This document shows positions 22,631 to 33,300 of a stretch of 64,000 bases of DNA, piece by piece; the first letter of the stretch is position 1, and each line of letters begins with the position of its first letter. The notes below the pieces were generated by a model. It was not told the DNA's origin and searched no databases. It was given only the letters and a program-made list of their open reading frames with translations. The stretch is from contig NZ_JPYO01000042.1 in assembly GCF_000757485.1 (NCBI RefSeq), positions 395,954 through 459,953 on the forward strand, in the 5' to 3' direction. The position numbers and the translations under genes are program-made. This stretch comes from Achromobacter sp. RTa (GTDB lineage: Bacteria; Pseudomonadota; Gammaproteobacteria; Burkholderiales; Burkholderiaceae_B).

Positions 22631-23134
22631 CTACTTTCGCGCAGCGGCTTGGACCTCGTGCGAACGCACGTCGGCAGCCAGCTTGTCGAGCACGCCGTTG
22701 ACGAACTTGAACCCGTCCGTGCCGCCGAAGGACTTGGCCAGCTCGACGGCTTCATTGATGGCGACCTTGTACGGAACTTCGACGTGATGGATCAGTTCGA
22801 AGCTGCCGATCAGCAGGATGCCATGCTCGACAGGCGACAACTCGGCCAGCGGGCGGTCGACGTAGGGCGTGAAACGTTCGCGCAGCGTGGGCGCTTCGCG
22901 CAGAACGCCATGCAGCAGAGTCTTGAACCACTGCGCGTCGGCCTCGGAGAAATCCTCGGTGTCGCGCAGATGGGCGTCGATCTCGCCGGCGTCCTGCGTG
23001 CCTTCGCCGCCGCGCAGCAGCCACGCGTACACGCCCTGCAACGCGAATTCGCGTGCACGGCGCCGGGCGCTGCGCGCGTTGGCGCGGGCTTGCGCCGCGC
23101 TATCAGCGCTGGTCGTCGTCTTCTTCGTCGTCAA
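22631..23134 (-). CDS. nusB: Transcription antitermination factor NusB
   Basis: About 167 residues; the all-helical NusB fold is recognised from [18 protein letters not shown], then [34 protein letters not shown] and [10 protein letters not shown]. NusB binds boxA RNA with NusE to prevent early termination, mainly in rRNA operons. No ATG fits: I infer a TTG start at 23134 (GAGGACG upstream), which overlaps the ribH stop by 32 bases. The frame continues to 23209, but those residues are only the shadow of the ribH acidic tail. Confidence 0.9.
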   Translation of the reverse strand: MTTKKTTTSADSAAQARANARSARRRAREFALQGVYAWLLRGGEGTQDAGEIDAHLRDTEDFSEADAQWFKTLLHGVLREAPTLRERFTPYVDRPLAELSPVEHGILLIGSFELIHHVEVPYKVAINEAVELAKSFGGTDGFKFVNGVLDKLAADVRSHEVQAAARK

Positions 23135-23633
23135 AATCTTCGTCCTCGTCTTCGTCGTCTTCGTCCTCTTCCTCGGGTTCCAGGGCTGCCACCAGGTTGG
23201 CCATTTCAACGGCCACCTGGGCGCAATCGCGGCCCTTGCCGGCAGCGCGGGCCTGCGCCTGCTCGTCGGTGTCGACGGTCAGCACGCCATTGGCGACGGG
23301 GATGCCGGTTTCGAGGGAGATACGGGTGATTGCCGTGGCCATTTCATTGCTGACCACTTCAAAGTGATAGGTTTCGCCGCGGATGACCGCGCCCAGCGCG
23401 ATCAAGGCGTCGAATTCGAACGTTTCGGCCATGTGGGACAGGGCCACGCCCAGTTCCAGGGCGCCGGGCACGGTGGCGACCATCACGTCGCGCTCGTCCA
23501 CGCCCAGCTCGGCCAGTTCCTTCAGGCACGCTTCGAGCTCGGCCTGGCCGATTTCTTCATTGAAGCGGGCGCGTACGATGCCGATGTGCAGCCCTTCGCC
23601 ATTCAGGTCGGGGGTAAGGATGTAAGGGTTCAT
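23103..23633 (-). CDS. ribH: 6,7-dimethyl-8-ribityllumazine synthase with acidic C-terminal tail
   Basis: A 176-residue enzyme that joins the RibB product with the pyrimidine to give lumazine, the riboflavin precursor. Motifs: [31 protein letters not shown] (catalytic His in TYHFE) and [12 protein letters not shown]. The enzyme proper ends near residue 150. The last 25 or so residues are almost all Asp/Glu ([18 protein letters not shown]), encoded by a TTCGTC-like low-complexity stretch that also carries the nusB start. It lies 10 bases after ribB. Confidence 0.95.
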   Translation of the reverse strand: MNPYILTPDLNGEGLHIGIVRARFNEEIGQAELEACLKELAELGVDERDVMVATVPGALELGVALSHMAETFEFDALIALGAVIRGETYHFEVVSNEMATAITRISLETGIPVANGVLTVDTDEQAQARAAGKGRDCAQVAVEMANLVAALEPEEEDEDDEDEDEDFDDEEDDDQR

Positions 23634-23643
23634 GTGTCGGCCT

Positions 23644-24819
23644 TCAGAGTGTTGCGGGAGTGTTCGGAGGGTCGCAATCGTAACCCGTAATGGTGAGCGA
23701 GAAGCCCGCCATGCTGGGCATCTTGCGCGGGCGGGCCAGCAGCTTCATCCGGCCCACGTTCAAGTCGCGCAGAATCTGGGCGCCTATCCCGTAGGTACGC
23801 AGGCCGAAGCGGTCGGCGTTGGCGGGATTGGCGGAGGCTTTCGAGTCGCTCCAGCCTGCGATCTGGCCAAACAGATGCTCGGTGGAGGACTGGCAGTTCA
23901 TCAGCACCAGCACGCCTGCCGGCGCGGCCGCGATGGCCTGCAGGGCCTGCGCCACGCCCCAGCTGTGCGGGCTGGCGCCGGTATCGAGCACGTCCAGCAC
24001 GGACGCGGGCTCATGCACGCGCACCAGCGTCTCGACGTCCGGAGTCACGTTACCATGCACCAGCGCCAAATGGGCGGAGCCGGTGGCGGCGTCTTCGTAG
24101 GCGACGGCCTCGAAGGCGCCCCAGGCGGTCTGCATGGGCCGCTTGCCCACACGCTTCACGATGGATTCGTGTTCGCTGCGGTATTGGATCAGGTCCGCGA
24201 TGGTGCCGATCTTCAGGCCGTGCTGGCGGGCGAATTCCACCAGATCGGGCAAGCGCGCCATGGTGCCGTCCGGCTTCAGGATCTCGCAGATCACCGCGGC
24301 CGGCGTCAGGCCGGCCATGGCGGTCAGGTCGCAGCCGGCCTCGGTGTGGCCCGCGCGCACCAGCACGCCGCCGGGAACGGCCCGGACCGGGAAAATGTGG
24401 CCCGGCTGGACCAGGTCGGAGGGCTTGGCGTCGCGCGACACCGCCACCTGGATGGTGCGGGCGCGGTCCGCGGCCGAAATACCGGTTTCTACGCCTTCGG
24501 CGGCCTCGATGGACTGCGTGAAGTTGGTGCCGTAGCGCGTGCCGTTGCGGGCCGCCATCAGGGGCAGGTCCAGCTGGCGGCAGCGCTCTTCGGTCAGGGT
24601 CAGGCACACCAAGCCGCGGCCGTGCGTCACCATGAAGTTGATGGCTTCGGGCGTGACGAATTCGGCGGCCATGACGAGGTCGCCTTCATTTTCGCGGTCT
24701 TCCTCGTCAACCAGGATGACGATACGGCCGGCGCGCAGCTCGGCGATGATCTCGGCGACCGAAGCGATACCGAAGGATTCCGGCTCGGAGCCGGGCAAGG
24801 GGGACAACTGGACGGACAT
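23644..24819 (-). CDS. ribB: 3,4-dihydroxy-2-butanone 4-phosphate synthase with degenerate GTP cyclohydrolase II-like domain (RibBX)
   Basis: A 391-residue fusion. The N-terminal 200 or so residues are RibB, with the acidic loop [13 protein letters not shown] and [11 protein letters not shown]; this half makes the four-carbon unit of riboflavin. The C-terminal half follows the GTP cyclohydrolase II fold but lacks its three zinc cysteines: where the family has a Cys-rich segment it reads [22 protein letters not shown]. It should therefore not act as a cyclohydrolase, as described for the RibBX type. Start at 24819 (MSVQLSPL) rather than the longer frame. Confidence 0.93.
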   Translation of the reverse strand: MSVQLSPLPGSEPESFGIASVAEIIAELRAGRIVILVDEEDRENEGDLVMAAEFVTPEAINFMVTHGRGLVCLTLTEERCRQLDLPLMAARNGTRYGTNFTQSIEAAEGVETGISAADRARTIQVAVSRDAKPSDLVQPGHIFPVRAVPGGVLVRAGHTEAGCDLTAMAGLTPAAVICEILKPDGTMARLPDLVEFARQHGLKIGTIADLIQYRSEHESIVKRVGKRPMQTAWGAFEAVAYEDAATGSAHLALVHGNVTPDVETLVRVHEPASVLDVLDTGASPHSWGVAQALQAIAAAPAGVLVLMNCQSSTEHLFGQIAGWSDSKASANPANADRFGLRTYGIGAQILRDLNVGRMKLLARPRKMPSMAGFSLTITGYDCDPPNTPATL

Positions 24820-24977
24820 GGCGGGCACGCAAACCAGGCGGGAAAGCCCGGATTTTACCGCCCCCGGAGGCAGAACCCCTATCCTGCCTTCCCGCCCCCG
24901 TCCAAATAGAGGCATCCGGTTAAACTTCCGGCCGGAGACCCTCCCTGAAAATTACGCTCCCACGAGGAAAAAACCCC

Positions 24978-25793
24978 ATGCAAGCCCTTGCGGCCATGCC
25001 CTTGAGCGTCGCGGCGGCCGTCCGCGTCGTGCTGACCGATATCGACGACACGCTGACGACCGAGGGCCGCCTGCCGGCGGACGCCTACGCCGCGCTGGAA
25101 CGCCTGGAACAGGCCGGCATCCAGGTGGTTCCGATCACGGGCCGCCCCGCCGGCTGGTGCGACCATATCGCCCGCATGTGGCCCGTGCGCGCCGTGGTCG
25201 GCGAAAATGGCGCGTTCTACTACGCCTACGACCGCCAGGCCCGCCGCATGACGACGCACTACTGGACGGACGCCGCCTCGCGCCAGGCCAGCCGCCGCAA
25301 GCTGGACGCCATCCGCGACCGCGTGCTGGCCGAGGTGCCCGGCGCGGCCGTGGCCAGCGACCAGGACTACCGCGTGGCCGACCTGGCCATCGACTTCTGC
25401 GAGGACGTGCCCGCCCTGCCCGATTCGGCCATCAGCCGTATCGTCGAAATCTTCCAGGAAGCCGGGGCCCAGGCCAAGGTCAGCTCCATCCACGTCAACG
25501 GCTGGTTCGGCGACTACGACAAGCTCACCATGACGCGCACGATGTTCCAGCGGGAATTCGGCGCGGACGTGGCCGGCGCGCTGGACAGCACGCTGTTCAT
25601 CGGCGACTCCCCCAACGATGAACCGATGTTCGCCTACTTCCCGATCTCGGTCGGCGTGGCCAACATCCAGGCCCAGCTGCATCGCCTGACGCACCGCCCG
25701 GCCTTCGTCGCCGCCTTCCACGGCGGCGCGGGGTTCGTGGAAATGGCCGACCGGCTGCTTGCCGCGCGCGCCTCCCAAGCACAGCCGGCCTGA
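24978..25793 (+). CDS. HAD-superfamily (type IIB) phosphatase
   Basis: A 271-residue HAD hydrolase. Motif I is [12 protein letters not shown] near residue 17, the motif II threonine is in [17 protein letters not shown] is typical of the sucrose-phosphatase/mannosyl-3-phosphoglycerate phosphatase branch, and motif IV is [11 protein letters not shown]. It removes phosphate from a small metabolite that cannot be named. It sits 11 bases ahead of the IclR gene and upstream of a phosphonate-type importer, hinting at phosphorus or phospho-sugar metabolism. It is not of the phosphonoacetaldehyde hydrolase subclass. Confidence 0.83.
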   Translation: MQALAAMPLSVAAAVRVVLTDIDDTLTTEGRLPADAYAALERLEQAGIQVVPITGRPAGWCDHIARMWPVRAVVGENGAFYYAYDRQARRMTTHYWTDAASRQASRRKLDAIRDRVLAEVPGAAVASDQDYRVADLAIDFCEDVPALPDSAISRIVEIFQEAGAQAKVSSIHVNGWFGDYDKLTMTRTMFQREFGADVAGALDSTLFIGDSPNDEPMFAYFPISVGVANIQAQLHRLTHRPAFVAAFHGGAGFVEMADRLLAARASQAQPA

Positions 25794-25804
25794 GGTCCGC
25801 AGAC

Positions 25805-26623
25805 GTGGCGACATCCAAGACCCCTTCTTCCGCCGCCGCGAACGACGGCCGCCGCAGCATCCAGTCCATCGAGGTGGGCGTGCCGCTTCTGGCCGCCCTG
25901 GTCGACGCCGGCAAGCCCCTGACCCTGCGCGACCTGGCCGCGGGCGCCGGCATGACGTCCGCCAAGGCGCACCCTTACCTGGTCAGCTTCATCCGCGTCG
26001 GCCTGGTGCAGCAGGACGCCATCACGGGCCAATACGAACTCGGCCCCTTCGCCCTGCAAATGGGGCTGGTCAGCCTGCAGCGCCTGGATCCGGTGCGCAT
26101 CGCCATGCCCGAGATCGCCAGGCTGCAGTCCGAAATCGGCCACACGCTGGGCATCGCCGTGCTCGGCTCGCACGGGCCCACCATGATCCACATGACCGAA
26201 GCCAGCTACCCGGTCCACGTGAACATGCGCAAGGGCACCGTGATGTCGATGCTGCACACCGCCACCGGCCTGGTGTTCGCCGCCTGGCTGCCGCCCAAGG
26301 TCAGCGAACACTACATCGCCCGCGAAGAAGGCGACACGGCCGTCATCGCCAGCATGCCGCCTCCGCGCAAGGAATCCCGGGCCAACATCGAGGCCCAACT
26401 GGCGGACATCCGCGTGCACGGCATGGCGCGGGCGCTGGGCAATCCCCTGCCCGGGGTCGACGCGCTGTCGGTGCCCGTGTTCGACAACACGGGCAACATC
26501 GTGCTGGCCCTGACCAGCCTGGGGCCCACCGGCCTGTTCGACGTTTCCTGGGACGGTGCGATCGCGCGTCCGCTGCTGGACTGCGCCCAGGAGATCTCGC
26601 GCAAACTGGGCTACCGCGCCTGA
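25805..26623 (+). CDS. IclR-family transcriptional regulator
   Basis: A 272-residue regulator with a GTG start. The winged helix is at about residues 20-80 (SIEVGVPLLAALVDAGKPLTLRDLA), followed by the IclR effector domain with GIAVLGSHGPTMIH and NPLPGVDALSVPVFD. It lies just upstream of phnD with 139 bases between. Repeated ACGAAC motifs in that gap are candidate binding sites, so it probably controls the importer. Confidence 0.87.
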   Translation: MATSKTPSSAAANDGRRSIQSIEVGVPLLAALVDAGKPLTLRDLAAGAGMTSAKAHPYLVSFIRVGLVQQDAITGQYELGPFALQMGLVSLQRLDPVRIAMPEIARLQSEIGHTLGIAVLGSHGPTMIHMTEASYPVHVNMRKGTVMSMLHTATGLVFAAWLPPKVSEHYIAREEGDTAVIASMPPPRKESRANIEAQLADIRVHGMARALGNPLPGVDALSVPVFDNTGNIVLALTSLGPTGLFDVSWDGAIARPLLDCAQEISRKLGYRA

Positions 26624-26640
26624 GTCAACTTCGCGCAAAA

Positions 26641-26679
26641 ACGAACGCAAAACGAACATTTCGAACAAAAGACGAAAAG
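26641..26679. promoter_or_regulatory. Phased ACGAAC-like repeats upstream of phnD
   Basis: ACGAAC at 26641-26646 and 26652-26657, TCGAAC at 26661-26666 and ACGAAA at 26672-26677 recur every 9-11 bases, on one face of the helix. The AT-rich patch stands out from the surroundings. It is a candidate operator array for the neighbouring IclR protein; no experimental link is known to me. Confidence 0.4.
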
Positions 26680-26762
26680 AAACACAGGGACTTTCCCAGG
26701 TGTGCCGTCCCCTCTTATGTGATTGAATTCAGGAAACATTCATCTACAAGAGGAGACACACC

Positions 26763-27761
26763 ATGCACGCCTTGCGTCTATTGCAAGCGGCCGCCATTGC
26801 GGCGTTCGCATTCGGGGCCCCCGCCGCCCACGCCGCCGACACCTGCTCCAACCGCGGCGACCTGGACCAGATGTACTGCGACGCCAACAAGGACCTGGTG
26901 GCGGATACGCCCACCGACGCGTCCAAGCTCAAGACGCCGTCCACGCTGGTGTTCACCTACACTCCGGTGGAAGACCCGGCGGTCTATGAAGACATCTTCA
27001 AACCCTTCACCAAGCACCTGTCCGAATGCACGGGCAAGCGCGTCGTGTTCTACCAGGTGCAAAGCAACGCGGCTGAAATCGAGGCAATGCGCTCGGGCCG
27101 CCTGCACGTGGGCGGCTTCTCGACCGGCCCCACCGCCTTCGCCGTGAACATCGCAGGCGCCGTGCCGTTCGCGGTCAAGGGCTACGCCGACGGCTTCCAG
27201 GGCTACAACCTGATCGTCATCGTCAAGAAGGACAGCCCCTACCAGAAGCTGGCCGACCTGAAGGGCAAGAAGCTGGCCCATACCGCGCCGTCCTCCAACT
27301 CCGGCCACATGGCGCCGGTGGCGCTGTTCCCGAAGGAAGGCCTGACGCCCGACAAGGACTACAAGGTGATCTTCTCGGGCAAGCATGACCAGTCCGTGAT
27401 GGGCGTGAACTCGGGCGACTACGATGCCGCCGCCGTGGCCTCGGACGTCTTCAAGCGCATGGTCGAACGCGGCCAGGTCAAGGAAGCCGACTTCCGCGTG
27501 ATCTACCGCAGCGAGAAGTTCCCGACGTCCTCGTTCGCCTACGCGCATGACCTGGAGCCGAAGTTCCGCGACCAGATGCTCAAGTGCTTCTACGACTACC
27601 GCTTCCCCGCGGAAATGTCGAAGGCATTCGACGGCGCCGACCGTTTCTATCCCGTGACCTACCAGAAGGATTGGGCCATCGTCCGCCAGGTAGCCGAATC
27701 GGGCGGCGAAAGCTTCAACCGCGCCGCCTACGACCGCGAAACCGCCAAGAGCAAGAAGTAA
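26763..27761 (+). CDS. phnD: Phosphate/phosphite/phosphonate ABC transporter substrate-binding protein
   Basis: A 332-residue periplasmic receptor with a signal peptide cut after AAHAA. It shows PhnD-family parts: [51 protein letters not shown] and [16 protein letters not shown]. The SSNSGH segment normally holds the phosphoryl group. AGAGGAG precedes the start. It opens a phnDCEE importer set. The ligand could be a phosphonate, phosphite or a phospho-compound. Confidence 0.92.
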   Translation: MHALRLLQAAAIAAFAFGAPAAHAADTCSNRGDLDQMYCDANKDLVADTPTDASKLKTPSTLVFTYTPVEDPAVYEDIFKPFTKHLSECTGKRVVFYQVQSNAAEIEAMRSGRLHVGGFSTGPTAFAVNIAGAVPFAVKGYADGFQGYNLIVIVKKDSPYQKLADLKGKKLAHTAPSSNSGHMAPVALFPKEGLTPDKDYKVIFSGKHDQSVMGVNSGDYDAAAVASDVFKRMVERGQVKEADFRVIYRSEKFPTSSFAYAHDLEPKFRDQMLKCFYDYRFPAEMSKAFDGADRFYPVTYQKDWAIVRQVAESGGESFNRAAYDRETAKSKK

Positions 27762-27768
27762 GTCCAGT

Positions 27769-28539
27769 ATGACGACGTCGCTACGCATTTCCGGCCTGGT
27801 GAAGGAATACCGGGCCGGCCAGCCGGTACTGAACGGCATCGACCTGCAAATCGCGGGACAAGGGCTGACCGCCATCATCGGCCCCTCGGGCACCGGCAAG
27901 AGCACGCTCTTGCGCTGCATCAACCGGCTGATCGAACCCACCCGGGGCGAGATCGTGCTCCAGTCCCGCGATGGCGCGGTGGACCTGGCCCGCGTGCGCG
28001 GCGCGTCGCTGCGCCGCGCGCGCAGGCGCATCGGCATGGTGTTCCAGGAGTACAACCTGGTCGAGCGCCTGACGGTCATGGAAAACCTCCTGACCGGCCG
28101 GCTGGGCTACACCTCGGCCGTCAAGGCCTGGATGCGGCGTTTCGAGGCCCAGGACATCGAGCATGCCTACAAGCTGCTCGATACCGTGGGCCTGGCGGGC
28201 TTCGCCGATCAGCGCGCGGACGCGCTGTCGGGCGGCCAGCGCCAGCGCGTAGGCATCGCCCGCGCGCTGATGCAGCGTCCCCAACTGCTGCTGGCCGACG
28301 AACCGACCTCGTCGCTGGACCCCAAGACCTCCGTCGAGATCATGGAGCTGCTGTCCGAGCAGGGCAACGCCACGGGCATCCCGGTGATCGTGAACATCCA
28401 CGACGTCGAACTGGCCCGCCGCTACGCCACCCGCATCGTCGGCATGTCCGGCGGGCACGTGGTCTACGACGGCGACGGCCAGGGCCTGGACGCCGCGATG
28501 CTCAAGACGATCTACGGAGGCGAGTCTTGGCTGGAATGA
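27769..28539 (+). CDS. phnC: Phosphonate-type ABC transporter ATP-binding protein
   Basis: A 256-residue ATPase: Walker [13 protein letters not shown] signature [15 protein letters not shown], Walker [14 protein letters not shown]. It powers the importer formed with the two following permeases. It follows phnD by seven bases, and its stop overlaps the start region of the next gene. Confidence 0.94.
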   Translation: MTTSLRISGLVKEYRAGQPVLNGIDLQIAGQGLTAIIGPSGTGKSTLLRCINRLIEPTRGEIVLQSRDGAVDLARVRGASLRRARRRIGMVFQEYNLVERLTVMENLLTGRLGYTSAVKAWMRRFEAQDIEHAYKLLDTVGLAGFADQRADALSGGQRQRVGIARALMQRPQLLLADEPTSSLDPKTSVEIMELLSEQGNATGIPVIVNIHDVELARRYATRIVGMSGGHVVYDGDGQGLDAAMLKTIYGGESWLE

Positions 28540-29408
28540 ACCCTCGCCCCTTCGCCATGTCCGGGCGCGCCAAGGCGGGCCTGCTGTTGCTGCTGGTCTA
28601 TACGGTGTACGCCGGCGCCCAGCTGGACTTCAGCTGGGCGCGCTTCGAAAGCGGCATGGGCCATGCCTCCACGTTTCTTTCGCGCATGTTCCCCCCCAAT
28701 TTCGAAAAGCCGGCCACCTTGTGGAAGGGCATCGCCGAAAGCCTGGAGATCGCAGTGCTGGCCTCGGTGCTGGGCGTGCTGATCGCCCTGCCCATCGGCC
28801 TGCTGGGCGCCCGCAACATGATGCCCGCCTGGGTATCGTGGCCTGCGCGCGCCGTCGTTGCGCTGTGCCGCGCCCTGCACCCCGTCATCGTCGCCATTCT
28901 GTTCGTCAAGGCCGTGGGCTTCGGCGCGCTGGCGGGCATCCTGGCGCTGACGGTCGCCTCGATCGGCTTCATCGGCAAGCTCTTCACCGAAGCCATCGAA
29001 GAAATCTCGCTCAAGCAGGTGGAAGCGGTGCGGGCCACGGGCGCCTCGTTCGCCAACGTGATCATCTTCGGCGTGCTGCCGCAGGTGTTCGCCCGCTTCA
29101 TCGGCTTCGCCACCTACCAGTTCGACTCCAACCTGCGCAATTCCACCATGGTGGGGATCGTGGGCGCGGGCGGCGTGGGCGGCACGCTGTTCTCGGCGTT
29201 CCAGCGCTTCGACTACGACTTCGTCAGCGCCATCCTGCTGACCCTGATCGCCATCATCATGCTGGGTGAAATCCTGGCGGGCTTCGTGCGCGCGGTCTTC
29301 CTGGACAACCTGGGCTTCGAACGCATCCTGCAAGGCCGCTTCGCCGGCGCGCGCGGGGTAGGCGCCAGCAGGGCTCCGGTGGCCCGCAAGGCGGAGGTGG
29401 AAGAATGA
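28527..29408 (+). CDS. phnE: Phosphonate-type ABC transporter permease (first PhnE)
   Basis: A 293-residue inner-membrane protein with the PhnE coupling loop [20 protein letters not shown] and about six hydrophobic spans. Two starts compete: TTG at 28527, six bases after GGAGG, and ATG at 28536, which overlaps the phnC stop as ATGA. The ribosome site favours TTG. The C-terminus ends in a basic/Glu tail that runs into the second permease start. Confidence 0.92.
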   Translation: MAGMNPRPFAMSGRAKAGLLLLLVYTVYAGAQLDFSWARFESGMGHASTFLSRMFPPNFEKPATLWKGIAESLEIAVLASVLGVLIALPIGLLGARNMMPAWVSWPARAVVALCRALHPVIVAILFVKAVGFGALAGILALTVASIGFIGKLFTEAIEEISLKQVEAVRATGASFANVIIFGVLPQVFARFIGFATYQFDSNLRNSTMVGIVGAGGVGGTLFSAFQRFDYDFVSAILLTLIAIIMLGEILAGFVRAVFLDNLGFERILQGRFAGARGVGASRAPVARKAEVEE

Positions 29409-30229
29409 ACGCTCCCGCCTCCGCCCTCAACCCGGCCGGCTCGCCGCGCGTGTGGCAGCGCTACAGCATGGGCCAGCGCCTGCTGCGCTTCGCGTTGTAT
29501 CTCCTCGTCGTCTTGGCCATCGTGCAGGCGATCCGCGGCGTGGAGGTCATCCCGGAGTTCCTGTATGACGCGCCCGAGCAGATGGCCGACCTGTTCCAGC
29601 GCATGTGGCCGATCGACTGGGCCTACTACCCGGAAGGCGTGCACGGCGCGCTGATCGAAACGCTGCACATCGCCACGCTCGGCACCATCCTGTCCGTGGT
29701 GATGGCCGTGCCCGTGGGGTTGCTGGCCGCCAACAACCTCACGCCCAGCAAGACCATCAACATGCTGGCCCGGCTGATCCTGGTCTCCAGCCGCTCGGTC
29801 AACTCGCTGGTGTGGGCGCTGCTGTTCATCGCCATCTTCGGGCCGGGCGCCCTGGCCGGCACGCTGGCCATCGCCTTCCGCTCCATCGGCTTCGTCGGCA
29901 AGCTGGTGGGCGAGGCCATCGAGGAAGCGCAGCGCGGCCCGATCGAGGCCGTCACCGCGACCGGCGCCAGCAAGGCCTCGGTGATCTGGTATGCCTACTG
30001 GCCGCAGATCCGCCCCGCGTTCTGGTCCATCGTGCTGCTGCGCTGGGACATCAACGTGCGCGAATCGGCCGTGCTGGGCCTGGTCGGCGCCGGCGGCATC
30101 GGCATGGCCCTGGACACGGCGCTGAACCTGTTCCAGTGGGACCGCGTGGCCCTGGTCCTGGCAGCCATCTTCGGGGTCGTCGTGCTGGCCGAGATCATCA
30201 TCACCCAGGCGCGCAAGCGCATTCTCTGA
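29405..30229 (+). CDS. phnE: Phosphonate-type ABC transporter permease (second PhnE)
   Basis: A 274-residue permease, similar in layout to the first, with SIGFVGKLVGEAIEEAQRGP and ATGASKASVIWYAYWPQ as its coupling region and DINVRESAVLGLVGAGGIG. The start overlaps the previous stop (ATGA). Split PhnE pairs of this kind are common. A strong terminator follows 30 bases after the stop. No phosphonate-cleaving enzyme follows. Confidence 0.92.
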   Translation: MNAPASALNPAGSPRVWQRYSMGQRLLRFALYLLVVLAIVQAIRGVEVIPEFLYDAPEQMADLFQRMWPIDWAYYPEGVHGALIETLHIATLGTILSVVMAVPVGLLAANNLTPSKTINMLARLILVSSRSVNSLVWALLFIAIFGPGALAGTLAIAFRSIGFVGKLVGEAIEEAQRGPIEAVTATGASKASVIWYAYWPQIRPAFWSIVLLRWDINVRESAVLGLVGAGGIGMALDTALNLFQWDRVALVLAAIFGVVVLAEIIITQARKRIL

Positions 30230-30259
30230 CGCGCCTGCTCCGTACCGCGTTCCTTTGCT

Positions 30260-30285
30260 CCGCCCGGAAACGGGCGGTTTTTTTT
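30260..30285 (+). terminator. Rho-independent terminator after phnE
   Basis: CCGCCCG (30260-30266), loop GAAA, CGGGCGG (30271-30277) and then eight T. A textbook terminator for the phn operon. Confidence 0.92.
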
Positions 30286-30334
30286 GCGGAAGCCATTCCT
30301 CGCGGCCCTCGCGGCGCGGCCCGCGCCATCGAAC

Positions 30335-30364
30335 AAGGGCGGCGCCCAGCCAGGCGCCGCCCTT
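30335..30364 (-). terminator. Strong stem-loop downstream of the autotransporter gene
   Basis: A perfect 12-bp stem AAGGGCGGCGCC/GGCGCCGCCCTT with a 6-base loop, starting 15 bases after the autotransporter stop (minus strand). The T-run on that strand is short and interrupted (TTGTTC), so it may terminate less efficiently. Confidence 0.6.
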
Positions 30365-30379
30365 TCCTGCGCAAGAGGC

Positions 30380-33300
30380 TCAGAAGCGGATGTTGAGGCC
30401 GGCCCTGACCCCGTGATCCTGAGCCGAGCTGGCGAGCTGGCCCTGGTACGACAAGCCGAACGTCGCCCGAGCCGTGATCTGAACGTCCAGGCCTGCCTCG
30501 ACCACCGCGCTGTTTTTCGCGATGGGCACGCCCGCCACGGTAAAGGAGTCGCCGGCCGAGAAAGCTTGGACCGCCACGGGCTTGACGTCGCCGAAGGCAT
30601 GGCGCCAGCCCAGCGATCCCCGCGCCGCGGCCTGCGCGCCAGCCAATTCGAAATTGGACGAGACACGCGTTCCCAGTGTCGTGAACGTGGTTTCGGAGGT
30701 CTGCCCTTTCGCGCGCAACGCGGCAGCGCCGCCGCTCTCGGCATAGGCGTCCGTCTTGAGGTTGACGTACGCCACGTTCGCGAACGGCTCGAAGGACGCC
30801 GAGGACGTATCGATGCGATAGCTCAGATCCGCGAATACCTGCGCCGTGCGGCCGTCGTAACTGGCCTTGAGACGGTCGGCGAAGCTGGGGGTGGAGACCG
30901 GCCTGCGGGTCGTCATGTCGTGCCAGCCATAGGCGAGGCCGCCGCGCAGGCCCAGCGCGCCCCATTGCCCGCCGCCATAGACCCCGAGGTGATAGTTGTC
31001 GCTATTCCCCGAGGACGCGCGGTCCTGCACATCGAAGTCCGTGCGGCTATAGCCCGCCATCAGGCCGAGGCGCCAGGCGTCGGACACCGGCGTATCCACT
31101 CCCATCAGGAAACCGCCGGTCGAGCTCTTGACGCGCGCAGCATTGCCGTCGCTATCGATATGGCTCCAGGAACCCATGCCCTGGATCCAGCTGGCCGGGC
31201 CCTTGGCCGTGGCCGGCGCCAGGCGCTGGCCGCTTCCGGCAGAAGCGAGGACCGGAGCGGAGGAAGCCGCTACGCCCCCGACCGCCGAACGCAGGCGTTC
31301 GCCGACAGCATCGCGCACGTAGCGGCTATCCTGCAGCAACACGGTCTTGGCCGATGCGTGGATCTCGCCCGAAAGCTGGTCGAAGCTGGAGCGCAGCAGG
31401 CTCTTGTCGTCCGGCATCTGGGCAATCGCGTCATAGACGCGATGTCCGCTGGCGATGCCAATGCTGTCGATGGCGCCCGCGGAAGCGCGCTGGTTGCGCG
31501 TGGCCGCTGCCGAAGCCATGGCCTCGTCGTTGCGCGCCAGGTCCAGCGTGACGCGGCGCGCGTCGTAGTCGTATGCAAGCGTCGGCCTCAGGAAGGCGAA
31601 GTCGGACGTGACCGCGTCGAACCGGCCCGACAGCGCGCCGTCCGCGGCAAGGACGGTGTAGCTGGAGCGCAGTCCATAGTTGCCGTTAGCGCCAATATGG
31701 GCCACCGAGCCGCCATTGAGCGTCGCGCTGCCGGTGACGCGGACCAGATCGGAATCCGTGCCTGCGGGATTGGCTTCGACCTCGAAGCGCGCGCCAGGCT
31801 GGACGGCAAGATCGCCATCGACGGTCAAGGTGCCGATCGAATTGCCGGGCGACAGGATGCCGCCGGCGGTAACCGTGACCGTCGAACCCGCGCCGGAGCC
31901 GATGGTGCCAGAACCGCCAAGCACGCCCCCCGCGCCGATGCTGATCGATCCGCCCAAGCGTCCGTTCATGGCCAGCCGTCCGTCATTGATCGTGGTGCTG
32001 CCGGTAAAGCCCGAACTGTCCCCAGTCAGGCCCAGCGTGCCGGCGCCGTTCTTGATGAACGCGCCGTTGCCGGAAATCGCGCCGCCATAGGAGGCATCGA
32101 CCGGCTGCTCGAACACGAGCGTGCCGCCGTTGTCGACGTTCCCCCGGAGCGCGCCCGCATTGGCGATCAGCGTGCCCGCCAGGATGCGCGTGTCACGATA
32201 GGCGTTGCCGGCATTGTCCAGGCGCAGGATGCCCGCGCCCGCCTTGATCAGGTCTGCGCTGCCCGTCACCGTGCCGCTCAGGCCCAAAATGGTTCCGGCG
32301 GCCACGTCGAAGCGGCCCGCCTGGGCGAGCGTGATGGCGCGCGACGTGTCGAAGGAACCGGTGGTGGCCAGCGTGCCGCCATTGAACGCCAGCCCGCCCG
32401 CGGCGGCGCCCAGGTTCGCGTCCCGCGCGACCTGCAGCGTGCCGCCCGCCAGCTGCGTGCCGCCGGTGTAGCTGTTATTGCCAGCCAGCACCAGCGTGCC
32501 CGCGCCGGCCTTGGTCAAGGTCCGGCCGTCCCAGCCCGTCATGGCATTGGCGGCCTGGTCGGCCAGCGGCGCGCTCACCACGAAGCGGTCGCTGGCGTTG
32601 GTCAGCGTGAAGGTGCCATGGCTGAGATCGTTGTTGGCCGTCCAGGCCAGGCCATAGGTAGCGAGGTACTGCCGGTTGTCCGCCGACTTGCGGGTGTTGA
32701 CGTTCAAGTAATCCACCGCGCCCGTGAAGCCGCCCACGCTCACCGAACCAAAGTCGCCGCCGATACCCGCGCGGGTATCGATCAACACCTTGTCGAGCTG
32801 GCCCGCGCTGGAGATGCCGCTCAGCCGGAACGCCACGCCCTCGCCCAGCGTGAGGCTGTCGGCCGTGATCGACGGCCCTCCCGCGCCAGCGGCAATGTCC
32901 AGCACCGTGCGATCGGCCATGCCGATGTCGCCCGCCACCGCCAGGGTCGCCGGGCCTTGCACCGAAAGCGCGCTGCCAACGGCCACCCGCAGGTTGCCGG
33001 CAAGGCTGCTCGCCGCGCCGGCCACGCCATTGCCGAACTGCAACGCGCCCCCGGCCACTTCGGCCAAACCGCCCAGCGCGCCCTGCACCACCAACGTGCC
33101 TTCCGACACGGTGGTCTTGCCGGTGTAGGCCGCGTGATTGCCGGTCAGGTCCAGGGTGCCCGCGCCGGTCTTCCACAACGCCCCGCCGCCTGTAATAGCG
33201 CCGCCAAAAGCGCCGTCGGCCGCCTGCTCGAACACCAGCGTGCCGCTATTGCTGACGTTGCCGGAAAGGGAGCCTGCGTTGCCGATCAGCCTGCCCGACT

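Noticed and set aside
24820-24977. FMN riboswitch upstream of the ribB-ribH-nusB genes
   Set aside because: The upstream region lacks the conserved RFN element segments; only ordinary G+C-rich sequence and a ribosome site are seen.
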